Below, in pieces: positions 38,557-39,189 of a DNA stretch of 39,189 nucleotides. A program made the translations under genes and the position numbers. Source of the DNA: an uncultured Collinsella sp. (GTDB taxonomy: Bacteria; Actinomycetota; Coriobacteriia; Coriobacteriales; Coriobacteriaceae); the NCBI GenBank assembly GCA_902465425.1, contig CABQNA010000001.1, positions 1 to 39,189 on the forward strand, in the 5' to 3' direction. The notes under the pieces are model-generated. The model saw only the letters and a program-made list of their open reading frames with translations. It searched no databases and had not been told where the DNA came from. Position 1 is the first letter of the stretch, and every line of letters starts with the position of its first letter.

Positions 38557-39024
38557 ATGGACGACCAAAACCAGAACAATATGTTTATGCCGACGCAGGG
38601 GGAAGATACTTCCACGCAGCCGCCACGGTTCCATCGCCCCCACATCTCGCAAGAGCCCATTAATGATCCGGAGCCCGAGTATGTGACGAGAAATCGATAT
38701 CAAACGCTCGAGGATGCCCAAACGGGACGTAAACATATGGGCGTCGCCTCGGGAGACCCTGTATATCTGAAAGACGCACCATTATCTAAAAACAGCGCAG
38801 CTAGTGATGAGCCGATGAAAGCATCCGCCGCTCATCAACAAAGAGGTCCTCGACCAAAGCAAACCTTGACGCATTCGGCTCGCTATCTCGAAACGCCAAA
38901 ACAGGGAAAATCAATCTTCGTTTCATCAAGTAAACGACGCAAGCAGCATCGACTGACAATCCTGCTTTTGATCATTGCAGCCATAGCAGTTGCCCTTGTT
39001 ATTCGTTTTATTTTCTTTAAATAA
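38557..39024 (+). CDS. Putative tail-anchored protein of unknown function
   Basis: I do not recognise this 155-residue protein. Residues 1-125 are polar, rich in Gln, Pro, Asn and Ser, and probably disordered. A basic patch KRRKQHR comes just before a single C-terminal membrane helix (LTILLLIIAAIAVALVIRFIFF), ending at Lys155. The bulk is therefore cytoplasmic, with the protein held by its tail. AAAGGG precedes the ATG by four bases. The short repeat-like QTLEDAQTGRK and PRPKQTL segments might be docking motifs. Base composition is more AT-rich than average for the window. It is transcribed away from hsp20. Confidence 0.8.
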   Translation: MDDQNQNNMFMPTQGEDTSTQPPRFHRPHISQEPINDPEPEYVTRNRYQTLEDAQTGRKHMGVASGDPVYLKDAPLSKNSAASDEPMKASAAHQQRGPRPKQTLTHSARYLETPKQGKSIFVSSSKRRKQHRLTILLLIIAAIAVALVIRFIFFK

Positions 39025-39088
39025 AAGCTCAATACCAAAAAGAATTAAATCGTCTGGCGTAAATGAGTCATTTATGCCCGGTAAACGC

Positions 39089-39120
39089 AAAAAAGGGGGA
39101 GGCCGCGAGGCCTCCCCCTT
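39089..39120 (-). terminator. Terminator of a transcript entering from the right edge
   Basis: AAGGGGGAGGCC (39093-39104) pairs perfectly with GGCCTCCCCCTT (39109-39120) with a GCGA loop. On the minus strand it is followed by TTTTTT, so it mainly stops leftward transcription; it may also serve the gene at 38557. Confidence 0.9.
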
Positions 39121-39189
39121 CTACATTCCCAATGACGGCTCGGTGCCGTCCACCGGTCAGCGGCGCCCTGGCCTCCCACGGGCTGACCC
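39121..39189 (-). other. Right-edge region, 3' end of an unidentified leftward transcript
   Basis: Upstream of the terminator the minus strand can form GACGGC-ACCGA-GCCGTC (plus 39133-39149) and a GGTCAG/CTGACC pair. One frame reads ...ARGRPGRR then stop. It could be a structured RNA or the tail of a protein gene; 69 bases are too few to decide. Confidence 0.3.

Noticed and set aside
1..39189. CRISPR array, tRNA, rRNA, prophage or insertion-sequence transposase
   Set aside because: The REP-like copies are kilobases apart and not regularly spaced. No cloverleaf, rRNA segment, phage structural gene or transposase was seen.

Overview
The window looks like a chromosomal segment of a high-GC member of the Coriobacteriia, most likely a gut Collinsella. 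The basis is GC-rich codon use, a tilS-hpt-ftsH block, a glucitol-family PTS, many compact hairpin terminators of the AAAAGGGGC...GCCCCTTTT type, and dispersed GGGAC-containing stem-loops. The genus assignment is an inference from gene content and style, not from a marker gene. I see no rRNA, tRNA, CRISPR array, prophage or intact insertion sequence.

Layout, left to right. 1-3.8 kb: a MarR regulator translationally coupled to an ABC exporter that runs off the left edge, a small unknown protein, a nitroreductase and a one-pass membrane protein. 3.9-7.3 kb: a regulator with a decayed sigma-54-type AAA+ domain and a Fis-like HTH, a YeiH-family exporter and a divergent GntR/FCD regulator. 7.4-10.7 kb: glmS divergent from a LacI regulator, with inverted repeats between them. 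10.8-14.3 kb: a HAD hydrolase, a stand-alone larE, and an AlbA_2/ATPase/winged-helix regulator whose promoter carries an array of TTTAGAGAGA motifs. 14.8-15.8 kb: a secreted or membrane-anchored DNA/RNA non-specific endonuclease.

16.0-23.4 kb is the main accessory block. A GntR/UTRA regulator faces a minus-strand catabolic cluster: HAD phosphatase, GatY-like class II aldolase, FGGY kinase, PTS glucitol-family IIC, IIBC, GutM, IIA and a triosephosphate-isomerase-like protein. Each of the three minus-strand promoter regions carries TATAGAC/GTCTATA operator-like sites. No polyol dehydrogenase is present, so the substrate and route are not those of textbook sorbitol utilisation. This is the best candidate here for an undescribed system.

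23.6-32.5 kb: an EF-G-like GTPase with altered G3 and G4 motifs, a polar amino-acid ABC transporter (ATPase, permease, Tat-like lipoprotein), a 147-bp near-complete palindrome, an RlmD/RumA-type rRNA methyltransferase, a PHP phosphoesterase and a class I aminotransferase. 32.5-38.3 kb: ftsH, hpt and tilS on the minus strand, a divergent YycJ-like metallo-hydrolase, and Hsp20. 38.5-39.1 kb: a putative tail-anchored protein and a terminator for a transcript entering from the right edge.

A 45-bp REP-like stem-loop occurs four times between 7.3 and 14.6 kb. Hairpins with the same GGGAC layout but different arm sequences occur at four further places. All functional statements are homology judgements made by eye; no database search was run.
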